In this document: positions 33,940 to 43,098 of the stretch, one piece after another
Layout: every line of letters starts with the position of its first letter
Position numbering within the stretch: the first letter of the stretch is position 1
Notes under the pieces: generated by a model
Seen by the model: the letters and a program-made list of their open reading frames with translations, nothing else
Database searches by the model: none
What the model was told of the DNA's origin: nothing
NCBI GenBank assembly: GCA_005799495.1
Contig: SYGP01000004.1
Coordinates: 1-60,288 of the forward strand
Reading direction: 5' to 3'
DNA: 60,288 nt
Origin: Planctomycetia bacterium
GTDB lineage: Bacteria > Planctomycetota > Phycisphaerae > Phycisphaerales > SM1A02
Position numbers and translations under genes: made by a program

Positions 33940-35919
33940 CTACTCCTCGCTCTCGCGCAGCTTCGCAAGAACGGTGAAGTCCTCGAGTGTGGTCGTGTCC
34001 TGCCGCGATTCGCGCCCCGACGCGATGTCGCGGAGCAGGCGGCGCATGATCTTTCCGGACCGAGTCTTCGGCAGCAGCGTGGTGAAGCGGATCATGTCGG
34101 GCCGTGCGATCGCGCCGATCTCCCGTGCGACATGTTCCTGCAGTTCGCGCTTCAGCTGTGCGCCCGCCGTCGCGGCAAAGTCGGCACCGAGTGTCACGAA
34201 CGCGGCGATTCCCGTTCCCTTGATTTCATGCGGCATGCCGACCACGGCGGCTTCCACCACGGCGGGATGGGACACAAGCGCGCTCTCCACCTCCATCGTG
34301 CCGAGCCGATGTCCGCTGACATTGATTACATCATCGATTCGACCCATGATCCAGAAGTAGCCGCGCTCATCGCGCCGTGCCCCATCGCCCGCGACATACA
34401 TCCCGGGCACCTTGGTCCAGTAGGTTTCGATGAACCGTGCGCGGTCGCCGTGGATGCCGCGCAGCATCGAGGGCCATGGCTTGCGAATCACGAGCAGGCC
34501 GCCCGCGTTCGCCGGAAGTTCTTCGCCGCGTTCGTTCACGATGGCGGCATCGATGCCGAACATCGGCAGCGTGCAGGACCCCGGCACGGTCGGCGTTGCG
34601 CCGGGCAGCGGCGTGATGATGTGCCCGCCTGTTTCGGTCTGCCACATCGTGTCGACGATCGGGCAGCGTGAAGAGCCGATCGTGCGGTGGTACCACATCC
34701 ACGCTTCAGGGTTGATGGGTTCGCCCACGGAGCCGAGGACGAGCAGGCTCGACAGATCGTGCCGCTGCGGATGCGCATCGCCCCACTTCATGAACGAGCG
34801 GATCGCCGTTGGCGCGGTGTAGAAGTGCGTGACGCGGTGGCGCTCGACGATCGACCAGAAGCGATCCTCGGCAGGGAAGTTCGGCGCCCCTTCGTACATC
34901 ACCGTCGGCACGCGGTTGGGCAGCAGCCCGTACACGATGTAGGAGTGTCCCGTGATCCACCCGAGATCCGCCGTGCAGAAATACACCTGGCCGCGCCCCG
35001 GCACGAGGTTGAATGTGAGCCGCGCCGTATGCGCGGTGAAGATCATGTACCCGCCCGTCGTGTGCACGATGCCCTTGGGCTTGCCCGTCGAACCACTCGT
35101 ATACAGCAAGAAAAGTGGGTGTTCCGACTCCACCGCGTCGCACGGGCAGTCGTGCGATTGCGCGCTCACGCACTCATGCCACCACACATCGCGCGTCGGG
35201 TGCATCGCGACTTCCTTCGCGGTGCGGCGAAGCACGAGCACATGTCGCACTTCGGGCAGTCGCGTGCACGCTTCATCGACATTCGCCTTCAGCGGAACCA
35301 CCTGCCCGCGCCGCCAGGCACCATCGCAGGTGATGATGATCTCGCTCTGCGCATCGAGGACGCGGTCCACGATCGCATTCGGTGCGAAGCCACCGAAGAT
35401 CACGGAGTGCGGCGCGCCGATGCGGGCGCACGCCAGCACGGCGATCGCCAGTTCGGGCACCATGCCCATGTAGATGGTCACCACATCACCGCGCTTCACG
35501 CCGAGAGACCGCAGCGCGTTCGCGACGCGGGATGTCTCACGCTGCAGGTCGCGGTAGGTGAGTCGACGCACCTCCGGATCAGGTGAACAGGGTTCGCCCT
35601 CCCAGATGATGGCCACCTCATCACCGAATCCCGCTTCGACCTGACGGTCCACGCAGTTGAAGCATGCGTTGGTCCGCCCTCCCGAAAACCACTTCGCGTC
35701 CGGTGCGTTCCATTCCAAGACCCGTTGCCAGGGTTGCATCCAATGGAAGCCTCGCGCCACTTCACCCCAATATCCCTCGGGGTCCTGCAACGAACGCGCA
35801 TGTTCTGCACGGTACGCATCCATGCTGGGCACATGCATCGTCCCGATCGTCGTGCGGAAGTGTTCGCTCGGCTCGAACACACGGTTCTCCTGAAGAATGC
35901 TGGTGATGGCATCACTCAT
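33940..35919 (-). CDS. acs: Acetyl-CoA synthetase
   Basis: 659 aa, the family norm. The adenylation motif LLYTSGSTGKPKG, the W-x-x-E-T segment MWQTETGGHI, the hinge/DRYWxxG-equivalent region DERGYFWIMGRIDD, and the C-terminal PKTRSGKIMRR with the lysine that is reversibly acetylated in known Acs enzymes are all present. It forms acetyl-CoA from acetate, ATP and CoA via acetyl-AMP. ATG 35919 is preferred to 35925 because TAGCCT lies exactly 7 nt upstream. Diverges from an ABC exporter gene. Confidence 0.96.
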   Translation of the reverse strand: MSDAITSILQENRVFEPSEHFRTTIGTMHVPSMDAYRAEHARSLQDPEGYWGEVARGFHWMQPWQRVLEWNAPDAKWFSGGRTNACFNCVDRQVEAGFGDEVAIIWEGEPCSPDPEVRRLTYRDLQRETSRVANALRSLGVKRGDVVTIYMGMVPELAIAVLACARIGAPHSVIFGGFAPNAIVDRVLDAQSEIIITCDGAWRRGQVVPLKANVDEACTRLPEVRHVLVLRRTAKEVAMHPTRDVWWHECVSAQSHDCPCDAVESEHPLFLLYTSGSTGKPKGIVHTTGGYMIFTAHTARLTFNLVPGRGQVYFCTADLGWITGHSYIVYGLLPNRVPTVMYEGAPNFPAEDRFWSIVERHRVTHFYTAPTAIRSFMKWGDAHPQRHDLSSLLVLGSVGEPINPEAWMWYHRTIGSSRCPIVDTMWQTETGGHIITPLPGATPTVPGSCTLPMFGIDAAIVNERGEELPANAGGLLVIRKPWPSMLRGIHGDRARFIETYWTKVPGMYVAGDGARRDERGYFWIMGRIDDVINVSGHRLGTMEVESALVSHPAVVEAAVVGMPHEIKGTGIAAFVTLGADFAATAGAQLKRELQEHVAREIGAIARPDMIRFTTLLPKTRSGKIMRRLLRDIASGRESRQDTTTLEDFTVLAKLRESEE

Positions 35920-35926
35920 GCGCATC

Positions 35927-35932
35927 AGGCTA
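35927..35932 (-). promoter_or_regulatory. -10 hexamer TAGCCT, leaderless spacing (acs)
   Basis: Minus-strand TAGCCT ends 7 nt before ATG 35919. It decides between two in-frame ATGs six bases apart. Confidence 0.5.
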
Positions 35933-35957
35933 TCGCCGAGTTTTCGAGAGACATCCG

Positions 35958-35963
35958 TAGGAT
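35958..35963 (+). promoter_or_regulatory. -10 hexamer TAGGAT, leaderless spacing
   Basis: TAGGAT ends 6 nt before GTG 35970, the start of the ABC ATPase gene. Confidence 0.5.
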
Positions 35964-35969
35964 GTCGGG

Positions 35970-36707
35970 GTGCTGACGCTGCGCGAAGTATCCAAGAGCT
36001 ATGGAACGCTGCGCGCTGTCGATCGAGTCTCCCTTCGGGTGGCGGCGGGCGAGGTGGTCGGTCTGCTCGGCCCCAACGGTGCGGGCAAGTCCACGACGGT
36101 TGCTCTGGTGACGGGGCTGATGCGACCCGACTCGGGAAGCGTGACGATCGGCGCCTCGGGCGATCCCTCGCGTGCCGCGGTGCGACAGGCCATCGGATTC
36201 GCGCCACAGGAACTGGCGCTGTACGACATGCTGACCGCGACCGAAACGGTCACGCTGTTTGCAAGGCTCTACGGCGCTTTCCGCAGCCGCCGTCAGGTGT
36301 TGGAGGCGCTCGACACGGTTGGCCTTGCGACGCGTGCCGATGAGCGGGTCGGGAGTTACTCGGGCGGCATGAAGCGGCGACTGAATCTCGCCCTGGCTCT
36401 CGTGCATGAGCCGCCGATCCTGGTGCTCGATGAGCCGACGGCTGGCGTGGACCCTCAGTCGCGTGCTCATGTCCGCGGCATCATCCGTGCTCGCGCTGCG
36501 TCGGGATGTGCCGTCCTGCTGACGACGCACGACATGGAAGAAGCGGAGAAGTTGAGCGACCGCATTGCGCTCATGGATCGCGGGACGATCCAAGCGGAGG
36601 GAACCGTGGAGGAACTGGTGGCGATCCACGGCGCGGGAAGCAGCCGTGCGGCGCGCGGACTCGAGAGCGTCTTGCTGAAGTTGACGGGTCGGGAGCTGCG
36701 CGAATGA
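35970..36707 (+). CDS. ABC transporter ATP-binding protein
   Basis: 245 aa. Walker A GPNGAGKST at 34-42, signature YSGGMKRRLN, Walker B LVLDEPTAGVDP and the switch His in LLTTHDMEEAEKL are complete. The close similarity to ABC-2 exporter ATPases fits the permease gene that overlaps its stop codon (ATGA at 36704..36707). Start is GTG with a leaderless-type -10 in front. Together they form a two-gene exporter of unknown cargo. Confidence 0.95.
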   Translation: MLTLREVSKSYGTLRAVDRVSLRVAAGEVVGLLGPNGAGKSTTVALVTGLMRPDSGSVTIGASGDPSRAAVRQAIGFAPQELALYDMLTATETVTLFARLYGAFRSRRQVLEALDTVGLATRADERVGSYSGGMKRRLNLALALVHEPPILVLDEPTAGVDPQSRAHVRGIIRARAASGCAVLLTTHDMEEAEKLSDRIALMDRGTIQAEGTVEELVAIHGAGSSRAARGLESVLLKLTGRELRE

Positions 36708-38026
36708 CGGCTTCGCTGCTCGCCCTTGTGGGGAAAGACCTGCGCCTCCTGCTGCGCGATCGCAGTGCGTTCGTGTTCACGCTGGTGTTTCCGTTGGTGA
36801 TTGCCGTGCTGTTTGGGATGGTGTTCGGGCGGATGGCAGCGCCTGGTCCGATCACGATCGCACTCGTTCACGAAGGCAGCGGACCGCTTGCCGATTCATT
36901 CATCGGCGCGCTGCAGGCGGACCCCGCGTTGCAGGTGGATCGTGTGGCAGGACGGGAGGAAGCGATCGCGCGCGTCCAATCGGCGCGTTGCTGCGCGGTT
37001 GTGATCGTGCCCGAGGAGTTCGATCGGGCTGCGGAGGCGCTGCTCACGGGCGGGTCGATGCCGATCGAGCTGCTCGGCGACCCGAGCCGTTCTGCGGAAC
37101 TTGGATTGCTGCAGGGGAAGTTGATGGAGGTTGGATTCGTCCAGTTCATGCTCAGCGTGGGTGACAGCGCGCGCCTGCAGCGGCAGACGACGCTGCTGCG
37201 GGCGTTGCCCGCATCAGACATGGGAACAAGCGAGGCCGAACGCGCTGCGATCCTCGATCTGCTGGCCGCGGCGCAGCGGCTCGCAGAGGCGCGCGAAGAA
37301 CGCGCGCAGCGTCGTGCCGGGAAACAGATCACTGGCGACGCTGCGGATGCGTTCCCGCGGCTGAGTGCGTTCCGTCCCGTGCGCGTCACGCAGCGTGCGG
37401 TGGTGGATGATCCCGCACGACCCCCATCCAGCTTCGCCGTGACATTCCCGCAAGGGGTGGTCTGGGGTCTTGCGGGGTGTGTGATGGCGTTTGTGACGAG
37501 CCTCTCGGTGGAACGCAATCGCGGGACGCTTCGGCGCCTGTGCGCGGCGCCGCTGTCGATGCACATGGTGCTCGCGAGCAAGGCGATTGCCTGCTTCTGC
37601 ATGGCCCTGCTGATGCAGATCATGCTGATGGTGCTCGCCGTGACGGCCTTCGGTGTGCGACCTGTGCAACCTGCGCTGCTGTTGCCGGCCATGGCTGCCA
37701 TCGCGGTCGCGTTCACGATGGTGGCGATGGCGGTGGCGTCGCTGTTTCAGAGCCTCGGTGGCAGCGAGGGCGCGGGGCGTTCCGTGATTCTCATCCTCGC
37801 CCTTCTCGGCGGTGGATCGGTGCCGCTCGTGTTCATGCCGCCCGCACTCGCATCGGCCAGTGCTGTCAGTCCGTTTCGGTGGGCGATTGCGGCGCTGGAA
37901 GGTCCGCTGTGGCGCGGCGGATCCATGCAATCCCAACTCACGGCGATCGGGGCGGTCCTCCTCGTGGCGGTGATCGCCGGGGTGATCGCGTGGGGCGCGC
38001 TGAGCCTGCGCCGCGCATCCGCGTGA
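36704..38026 (+). CDS. ABC-2 type transporter permease
   Basis: 440 aa. One transmembrane helix near residues 22-42 (FVFTLVFPLVIAVLFGMVFG) is followed by a ~200-residue extracytoplasmic domain and then about five helices from residue ~245 to the C-terminus (GVVWGLAGCVMAFVTSL, CFCMALLMQIMLMVLAV, and others). This is the NodJ/YhhJ-like ABC-2 layout with a large loop. The helical, Arg/Glu/Ala-rich stretch in the loop (about 180-215) may be a coiled coil. Coupled to the ATPase gene; it converges on alaS. Confidence 0.93.
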   Translation: MTASLLALVGKDLRLLLRDRSAFVFTLVFPLVIAVLFGMVFGRMAAPGPITIALVHEGSGPLADSFIGALQADPALQVDRVAGREEAIARVQSARCCAVVIVPEEFDRAAEALLTGGSMPIELLGDPSRSAELGLLQGKLMEVGFVQFMLSVGDSARLQRQTTLLRALPASDMGTSEAERAAILDLLAAAQRLAEAREERAQRRAGKQITGDAADAFPRLSAFRPVRVTQRAVVDDPARPPSSFAVTFPQGVVWGLAGCVMAFVTSLSVERNRGTLRRLCAAPLSMHMVLASKAIACFCMALLMQIMLMVLAVTAFGVRPVQPALLLPAMAAIAVAFTMVAMAVASLFQSLGGSEGAGRSVILILALLGGGSVPLVFMPPALASASAVSPFRWAIAALEGPLWRGGSMQSQLTAIGAVLLVAVIAGVIAWGALSLRRASA

Positions 38027-38035
38027 TGGAATGGA

Positions 38036-40873
38036 TCAACGGTTCGCCGCGAACGCGCGCGCGGCATCGACGGCGTCACCCACCTTCGTGACATCCTTCC
38101 CGCCTGCCTGCGCCGTGTCGGGCTTTCCGCCGCCCGATCCACCGCATGCCTGTGCAGTCGTCCGAACCCAATCGCCCGCCTTCAGTCCCTTCGCGATCGC
38201 CCACGCGGGGCTCGTGGCCGCGATGGCAACCTTTCCCGATTCGGCGTCGGGGCTGAGCAGCAGGATCGGCGTCTCGGGCAGCTGCGCGCGCGACGAATCG
38301 AGCGCAGCCATCAGTGCGGCTGCATCTGCACCGCGGATCACGGCCACGAGCGGGCGGCGCGAATCACCCACCCCATGCGCCTCCGTGAGCGCGCGGACCT
38401 GCGTCACTGCTTCATCGCGCGTGGAGCCCTCTGTCTTGCGGCGCGCATCCTTCGTCCGATCGCGGAGCGCATCGAGTCGAGGCACGATCGCGTGTCGCGC
38501 GCACAATCCGATGGTGAGCGCAGTCTCTGCGCGAACGATCTCCGCAGCTTCCGTCATCAGCGCATCGCCCTCAAGGCGCATCGCCGCTTCGACACGCTCG
38601 GCAAACTGGCGCGCCGCCTCCGCCGCCGCATTCGCAGCGCTCCCTGTGAGTCCAAAGCAGCGGCGTACGCCCGCCGATGACGCGCTCTCCGAAAGCAGTA
38701 CGAACGACTTCGCACCCCCCGTCGACGCGAGGTGCGTTCCGCCGCAGAACTCGATCGACAGTGACCCCCAACGCGGATCGTTCGGAGCGCGATCGAGTTC
38801 GGCAATGGCGGCGCCGATGCTGACGACGCGCACGGGATCCGGGTAGCGCTCGCCGAAGACGGCGCGAACGCCCGTGATCGTCTTGGCGTGGGCGAGCGGG
38901 AGCGTGCCGATCGATACGGGCAAGTCCGCGGCGATTGCCGCGTTCACCTGCCGCTCCACGTGCTGCGCGTCGTCCGCGGAAAGCGCCCGGGACGATGCGA
39001 AGTCAAAGCGCAATCGATCGGCTGCGACGAGCGATCCGCGCTGCTGCACGTCTTCGCCAATCACGTTCCGCAGCGCGAGATTCAGCAAGTGCGTGGCGGT
39101 GTGATTCGCTCGGATGCGCTCCCGCCGTTCATGATGCAGCATGATTTCCGCGTCGCTGTCGACACGCACCGTGCCGTGCGCGACGCGACCGATGTGCAGC
39201 ACAAAGTCGCCGAACCGCTGGACATCACGGACCTCGAAGTGACCCGCGGTACCGCCGTGTTCGCCTCTGGCAGCCGATGTTCGAATGTCGCCCTCATCCG
39301 CCTCTTGGCCGCCGCTCTCGGCGAAGAAGCAAGTGCGATCGAGCACGATGCCGCCCGAGTGTCCGGCCTCGAGCGAGTCGCGGAAGTGCTTGCCATCCCA
39401 CACTGCGCGAATGCGTGCACGCATGGGATGACCGAGATCGCGCGCGGAATCGTCGGTCGCATGAATGTGCATCGCCGCAAGCTTCGCCAGCGCGTCGGGA
39501 GGCAGTTCCATGCGCGCCTGGTCCTGCGATCCCGCACGGCTGGTTTCGCGGGCGCGCTCCATCAGCGTCTCGTAGCCCGCGACATCCACCCGCAGGCCGC
39601 GCTCGGCCGCCATGACCTCGGTCAGATCGACAGGGAACCCCCAGGTGTCATGCAAGCGGAACGCATCGTCGGCGGAGATCGTGCCGCTCCCCGAGTGCTG
39701 TGCGCGCGTGGCGGACTCGTCGAACAGCGCGATGCCGCGTCCGAGCGTCTTGCCGAAGAGTTCCTCTTCTGCGCGGATCGTCTGGGCAGCCTTCTCAGCA
39801 CCCGCGGCGATCTCGGGAAACGCATCACCGAGCGTTTCCACCACGGCGGGTACCAACAGGTGCACGAACGGCCGTTCCATGCCGAGCGTCTGACGCCCAT
39901 GCCGCGCGGCACGGCGAAGAATGCGCCGCAGCACATAGTTGCGGCCATCGCTGCCGGGTCCCGCGCCATCACAGGCTGCCGCAGTCAGGCAGCGCACATG
40001 ATCGGCGATGATTCGATACGCGATGTCCGTGGGATCGGTCAGTGACGCGCTGTAGGGGCGTGCTCCCGTCGTGCGCGAAATCGCATCGAAGATCGGACTC
40101 CACAGATCGGTGTCATAGTTCGAACGCTTGCCTTGAATGACACTCACCAATCGTTCGAGTCCCATGCCCGTATCGACATGCTTTGCGGGCAGCGGCTTCA
40201 GCGTGCCATCACCCTCGCGGTTGAACTGAATGAACACGTGGTTCCAGATCTCGAGCACATCGGGATCGCCGCTGTTGACGAGCTTCGCCGCATCGCGTCC
40301 ACCGATTCGATCGAAGTGGATCTCGGAGCAAGGCCCGCATGGACCTGTTTCGCCCATCTCCCAGAAGTTGTCCTTCATCGATCCGGGCAGCACGCGGTCC
40401 GCGGGCAAGTGTGCACACCAGAGTTCGCGCGCCTCCTCGTCGGGCTCGAGCCCGGCGCCCTTGTTCCCGCCGAAATAGGTTGCATACAGGCGATCCTTCG
40501 GCAGCCCGTACACCTCCGTCAGGAGTTCCCAGCCCCAGTGGATCGACTCTCGCTTGAAGTAATCGCCGAACGACCAGTTGCCGAGCATCTCGAAGAATGT
40601 GTGGTGATAGACTTCCTTGCCGACATCCTCCAGATCGTTGTGCATGCCGCCGGCTCGGAAGCACTTCTGAGAGTTGACTGCGCGCGTGAACGGGCGGGAA
40701 CCGCGTCCGAGGAAGACATCCTTGAACTGGTTCATGCCCGCGTTCGTGAAGAGCAGCGTGGGATCGTCAAAGGGCACGACGGCGCTGCCAGGGGCGAAGG
40801 TGTGCCCCGCCTTCTTGCGGAAGAAGTCGATGAACGCGGACCTGATTTCAACTGCGCGTCGAGGCTGTGACAT
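38036..40873 (-). CDS. alaS: Alanyl-tRNA synthetase
   Basis: 945 aa, slightly longer than the ~875-aa norm. Class II motifs near the N-terminus (FTNAGMNQFKDVFLG, RAVNSQKCFRAGG, FFEMLGNWSFGDYFK) form the aminoacylation site. The editing domain has the HTATHLL metal site and CGGTHLASTG. The C-terminal domain ends in CGGSGGGKPDTAQAGGKD, characteristic of AlaS. It charges tRNA-Ala and clears Ser/Gly errors. Start at 40873 (MSQPRRAVEIRSAF) matches the family. TATCCT sits 13 nt upstream, a slightly longer spacing than in other first genes here. Confidence 0.97.
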   Translation of the reverse strand: MSQPRRAVEIRSAFIDFFRKKAGHTFAPGSAVVPFDDPTLLFTNAGMNQFKDVFLGRGSRPFTRAVNSQKCFRAGGMHNDLEDVGKEVYHHTFFEMLGNWSFGDYFKRESIHWGWELLTEVYGLPKDRLYATYFGGNKGAGLEPDEEARELWCAHLPADRVLPGSMKDNFWEMGETGPCGPCSEIHFDRIGGRDAAKLVNSGDPDVLEIWNHVFIQFNREGDGTLKPLPAKHVDTGMGLERLVSVIQGKRSNYDTDLWSPIFDAISRTTGARPYSASLTDPTDIAYRIIADHVRCLTAAACDGAGPGSDGRNYVLRRILRRAARHGRQTLGMERPFVHLLVPAVVETLGDAFPEIAAGAEKAAQTIRAEEELFGKTLGRGIALFDESATRAQHSGSGTISADDAFRLHDTWGFPVDLTEVMAAERGLRVDVAGYETLMERARETSRAGSQDQARMELPPDALAKLAAMHIHATDDSARDLGHPMRARIRAVWDGKHFRDSLEAGHSGGIVLDRTCFFAESGGQEADEGDIRTSAARGEHGGTAGHFEVRDVQRFGDFVLHIGRVAHGTVRVDSDAEIMLHHERRERIRANHTATHLLNLALRNVIGEDVQQRGSLVAADRLRFDFASSRALSADDAQHVERQVNAAIAADLPVSIGTLPLAHAKTITGVRAVFGERYPDPVRVVSIGAAIAELDRAPNDPRWGSLSIEFCGGTHLASTGGAKSFVLLSESASSAGVRRCFGLTGSAANAAAEAARQFAERVEAAMRLEGDALMTEAAEIVRAETALTIGLCARHAIVPRLDALRDRTKDARRKTEGSTRDEAVTQVRALTEAHGVGDSRRPLVAVIRGADAAALMAALDSSRAQLPETPILLLSPDAESGKVAIAATSPAWAIAKGLKAGDWVRTTAQACGGSGGGKPDTAQAGGKDVTKVGDAVDAARAFAANR

Positions 40874-40909
40874 GGCGAGAGCGGGGAGGATACGCCGCGG
40901 AGCAGTCCC

Positions 40910-40915
40910 TACCAT
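40910..40915 (+). promoter_or_regulatory. -10 hexamer TACCAT, leaderless spacing (tpiA)
   Basis: TACCAT ends 7 nt before ATG 40923, in the 49-bp divergent gap between alaS and tpiA. Confidence 0.5.
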
Positions 40916-40922
40916 CTCGGGG

Positions 40923-41696
40923 ATGCGGCGTCCCTTCATCGGCGGCAACTGGAAGATGAACACCGATCTCGCAAGTGCACAGATGCTTGCGCATGCGATC
41001 GTGGAGGGCACATCCGCGGAGTGGGCCGGGGATCTCGTGGTCTTTCCTCCTTTCCCGTACCTGCTGCCTGTTGCGGAGGCGATCGTCGGCTCGCCTGTTG
41101 CGCTCGGGGCGCAGGATCTGTCGAGCGAGGTGAACGGTGCGCGGACGGGAGAAGTCAGTGCGGAGATGCTGCGCGATGTGGGCGCTTCGTGGGTGATCAT
41201 CGGTCACTCCGAGCGCCGTCACAAGATCGGCGAACGCGATGCGTTGATTGCGGACAAGCTTTCCATGGCGCTCGGCAGCGGACTTCGTGCCGTGTTGTGC
41301 GTGGGCGAGACGCGTGAAGAGCGCGATGCAGGCAAGGCGCACGACGTCATCGCCGCGCAGTTGCGTTCAGCGCTCGCTGCGATCGATGCGGCCGCGATGG
41401 TCGATGTCGTGATCGCCTACGAGCCAGTTTGGGCGATTGGCACGGGCATCACGGCGCAACCAGCGGATGCGGGCGAGGCGCACCGCGAGATTCGTTCTGC
41501 GCTTGCGGCACGCTATGATGCGCGGCTCGCTTCTGGCGTCCGCGTGGTGTATGGCGGGTCGCTGGTGCCGGCCACCGCGAAGTCGATTTTCGCGGTGGAC
41601 GGCGTGGATGGTGGGCTTGTTGGCGGCGCGTCCTTGAAGGCGCCCGACTTCCTGGCCCTGTGCGCCGCGGCGACGGTCGGAGTTGCAGCCAGCTGA
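40923..41696 (+). CDS. tpiA: Triosephosphate isomerase
   Basis: 257 aa. Catalytic residues are Lys11 (GGNWKMN), His95 (IIGHSERR) and Glu167 (AYEPVWAIGTG); the phosphate-binding VYGGSLVP loop is near the C-terminus. It interconverts dihydroxyacetone phosphate and glyceraldehyde 3-phosphate. First gene of a tight run tpiA-secG-yicC-PDZ (gaps of 21 and 19 bp, then an 11-bp overlap). tpiA-secG adjacency is frequent in bacteria. Confidence 0.97.
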   Translation: MRRPFIGGNWKMNTDLASAQMLAHAIVEGTSAEWAGDLVVFPPFPYLLPVAEAIVGSPVALGAQDLSSEVNGARTGEVSAEMLRDVGASWVIIGHSERRHKIGERDALIADKLSMALGSGLRAVLCVGETREERDAGKAHDVIAAQLRSALAAIDAAAMVDVVIAYEPVWAIGTGITAQPADAGEAHREIRSALAARYDARLASGVRVVYGGSLVPATAKSIFAVDGVDGGLVGGASLKAPDFLALCAAATVGVAAS

Positions 41697-41717
41697 GACT
41701 GGCCGAGGAACGCATCC

Positions 41718-42194
41718 ATGGGATTCTGGTTCAACTTGCTCACCTTCCTGTTCGCCGCCTCGAGCGTCATCTTGGTGCTCATCATTTTGGTGCAACGCCC
41801 CCAGGGCGGTGGACTTGCCCAAGCATTCGGCGGTGCAGGTGGAGGTGCGACGGATACCGCGTTCGGTGGTCGCACTGGCGATGTCCTGACCTATCTCACT
41901 CTCGGTGCTTTCTCCATTTATCTCGTGATTGCCATTGCGCTGAATGTGATGGACAACCCATCGGCGGAGCCGCCGGTCGTGGAGCCTGCCGTGCAGGTGT
42001 CAGAGACGGGCACCAATCTTTTGCAGCCAGCCGCCACGCCCGCAGATTCGAGTACTGCAACTGGTACTGGCGTGCCAGTCGATGTGAACGCAACCCCCGC
42101 GGTGGACCAGCCGCTTGTGGCGCCAGCGCCCGCGCCAGCACCAGCGCCCGCGCCAGCACCAGCGCCAGCGCCCGCGCCAGCACCGAATCCCTGA
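41718..42194 (+). CDS. secG: Preprotein translocase subunit SecG with an Ala-Pro tail
   Basis: 158 aa. Two transmembrane segments (about 5-25 and 58-77) flank the conserved cytoplasmic loop LVQRPQGGGLAQAFGG. SecG assists SecYEG protein export at the inner membrane. The usual length is ~75-110 aa; here ~80 further residues form a Pro/Ala/Thr-rich tail ending in (PA)n, encoded by 6- and 12-bp repeats. The tail would be periplasmic. GAGGAA lies before ATG 41718. Confidence 0.93.
   Translation: MGFWFNLLTFLFAASSVILVLIILVQRPQGGGLAQAFGGAGGGATDTAFGGRTGDVLTYLTLGAFSIYLVIAIALNVMDNPSAEPPVVEPAVQVSETGTNLLQPAATPADSSTATGTGVPVDVNATPAVDQPLVAPAPAPAPAPAPAPAPAPAPAPNP
42120..42185 (+). repeat. Tandem Ala-Pro codon repeat at the 3' end of secG
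   Basis: Units of CCAGCGCCCGCG and CCAGCACCAGCGCCCGCG alternate about five times, encoding an uninterrupted Ala-Pro run. Slippage or unequal recombination could change the tail length without a frameshift, because every unit is a multiple of 6 bp. Confidence 0.75.
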
Positions 42195-42213
42195 CCGCCG
42201 GGAGGACACGCCA

Positions 42214-43098
42214 ATGATCCGCTCGATGACCGGTTTCGGAGTCGCGCGCGGTGAAGTCGACGGCGTTCCCGTCGAGGCCGAGGTTCGATCCGTCAACAAT
42301 CGACACTTCAAGTGCACGCTTCGCATTCCCGAGGAACTTTCGGCACTCGAGGGCGATGTGGAGGCTGCATGCACGCGGCGGCTCGCACGCGGCAGCGTTC
42401 TCGTCACGCTGCGCATCGTTGCGTCGGCCGCGCGCCGCGGTGCGCGCATCGACGGTGAGGTCCTCAACAGCTACATCGCGCAGCTGACGCAGATGCTCGG
42501 CTCCGAGGAGGCGCGAAAGGTGGACCGCGGTCAACTTCTGTCGCTGCCGGGCGTGGTGGTGGAGGATGGTGGAGAGGTCTTCCTCGAGCACTTGCGCCCG
42601 ACCGTGCTGCGGCTGGTCGATGAGGCGTGCCACCGGGTGCTCGAGACCCGCGCTCGCGAGGGGGAGACGATCCGCACGCATCTCGTCGAGTGTGCCAAGA
42701 CGCTGCGCGCGCGCACGATGGCGATTCAGTCGCGCGCGCCGAGGGTGGTCGAGGCCTACCAAACGCGATTGCGCCAACGCATGGATGCCATGCTGAAAGA
42801 GGTTGGCAAGAGCGTCGAACCATCGGACCTGCTTCGTGAAGTCGCGATCTTCGCCGAGCGGTCCGACATCGCGGAGGAGTTGGTTCGGCTTGCTGGGCAC
42901 ATCGATCAACTCGAACGGCTTCTGGATCCCTCCAACGGCGAACCCGTGGGGCGACCGATCGACTTCCTTGCGCAGGAGCTTCTGCGCGAGGCGAACACGA
43001 TCGCGAGCAAGTCGGCGGATGTCGAGACTGCCCAGCAGGTCGTCGACATCAAGACCGCCATCGACCGCATCAAGGAGCAGGCGCAGAATGTCGAATGA
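42214..43098 (+). CDS. yicC: YicC/YloC-family endoribonuclease
   Basis: 294 aa. The N-terminus MIRSMTGFGVARGE and EVRSVNNRHFK, and the C-terminal GRPIDFLAQELLREANTIAS with SKSADVETAQQVVDIKTAIDRIKEQAQNVE-type ending, are diagnostic. YicC-family proteins are RNases that cleave specific RNAs, for example the RyhB sRNA in E. coli. GGAGG 8 nt before ATG 42214 supports the start. Overlaps the PDZ gene by 11 bp. Confidence 0.94.
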   Translation: MIRSMTGFGVARGEVDGVPVEAEVRSVNNRHFKCTLRIPEELSALEGDVEAACTRRLARGSVLVTLRIVASAARRGARIDGEVLNSYIAQLTQMLGSEEARKVDRGQLLSLPGVVVEDGGEVFLEHLRPTVLRLVDEACHRVLETRAREGETIRTHLVECAKTLRARTMAIQSRAPRVVEAYQTRLRQRMDAMLKEVGKSVEPSDLLREVAIFAERSDIAEELVRLAGHIDQLERLLDPSNGEPVGRPIDFLAQELLREANTIASKSADVETAQQVVDIKTAIDRIKEQAQNVE

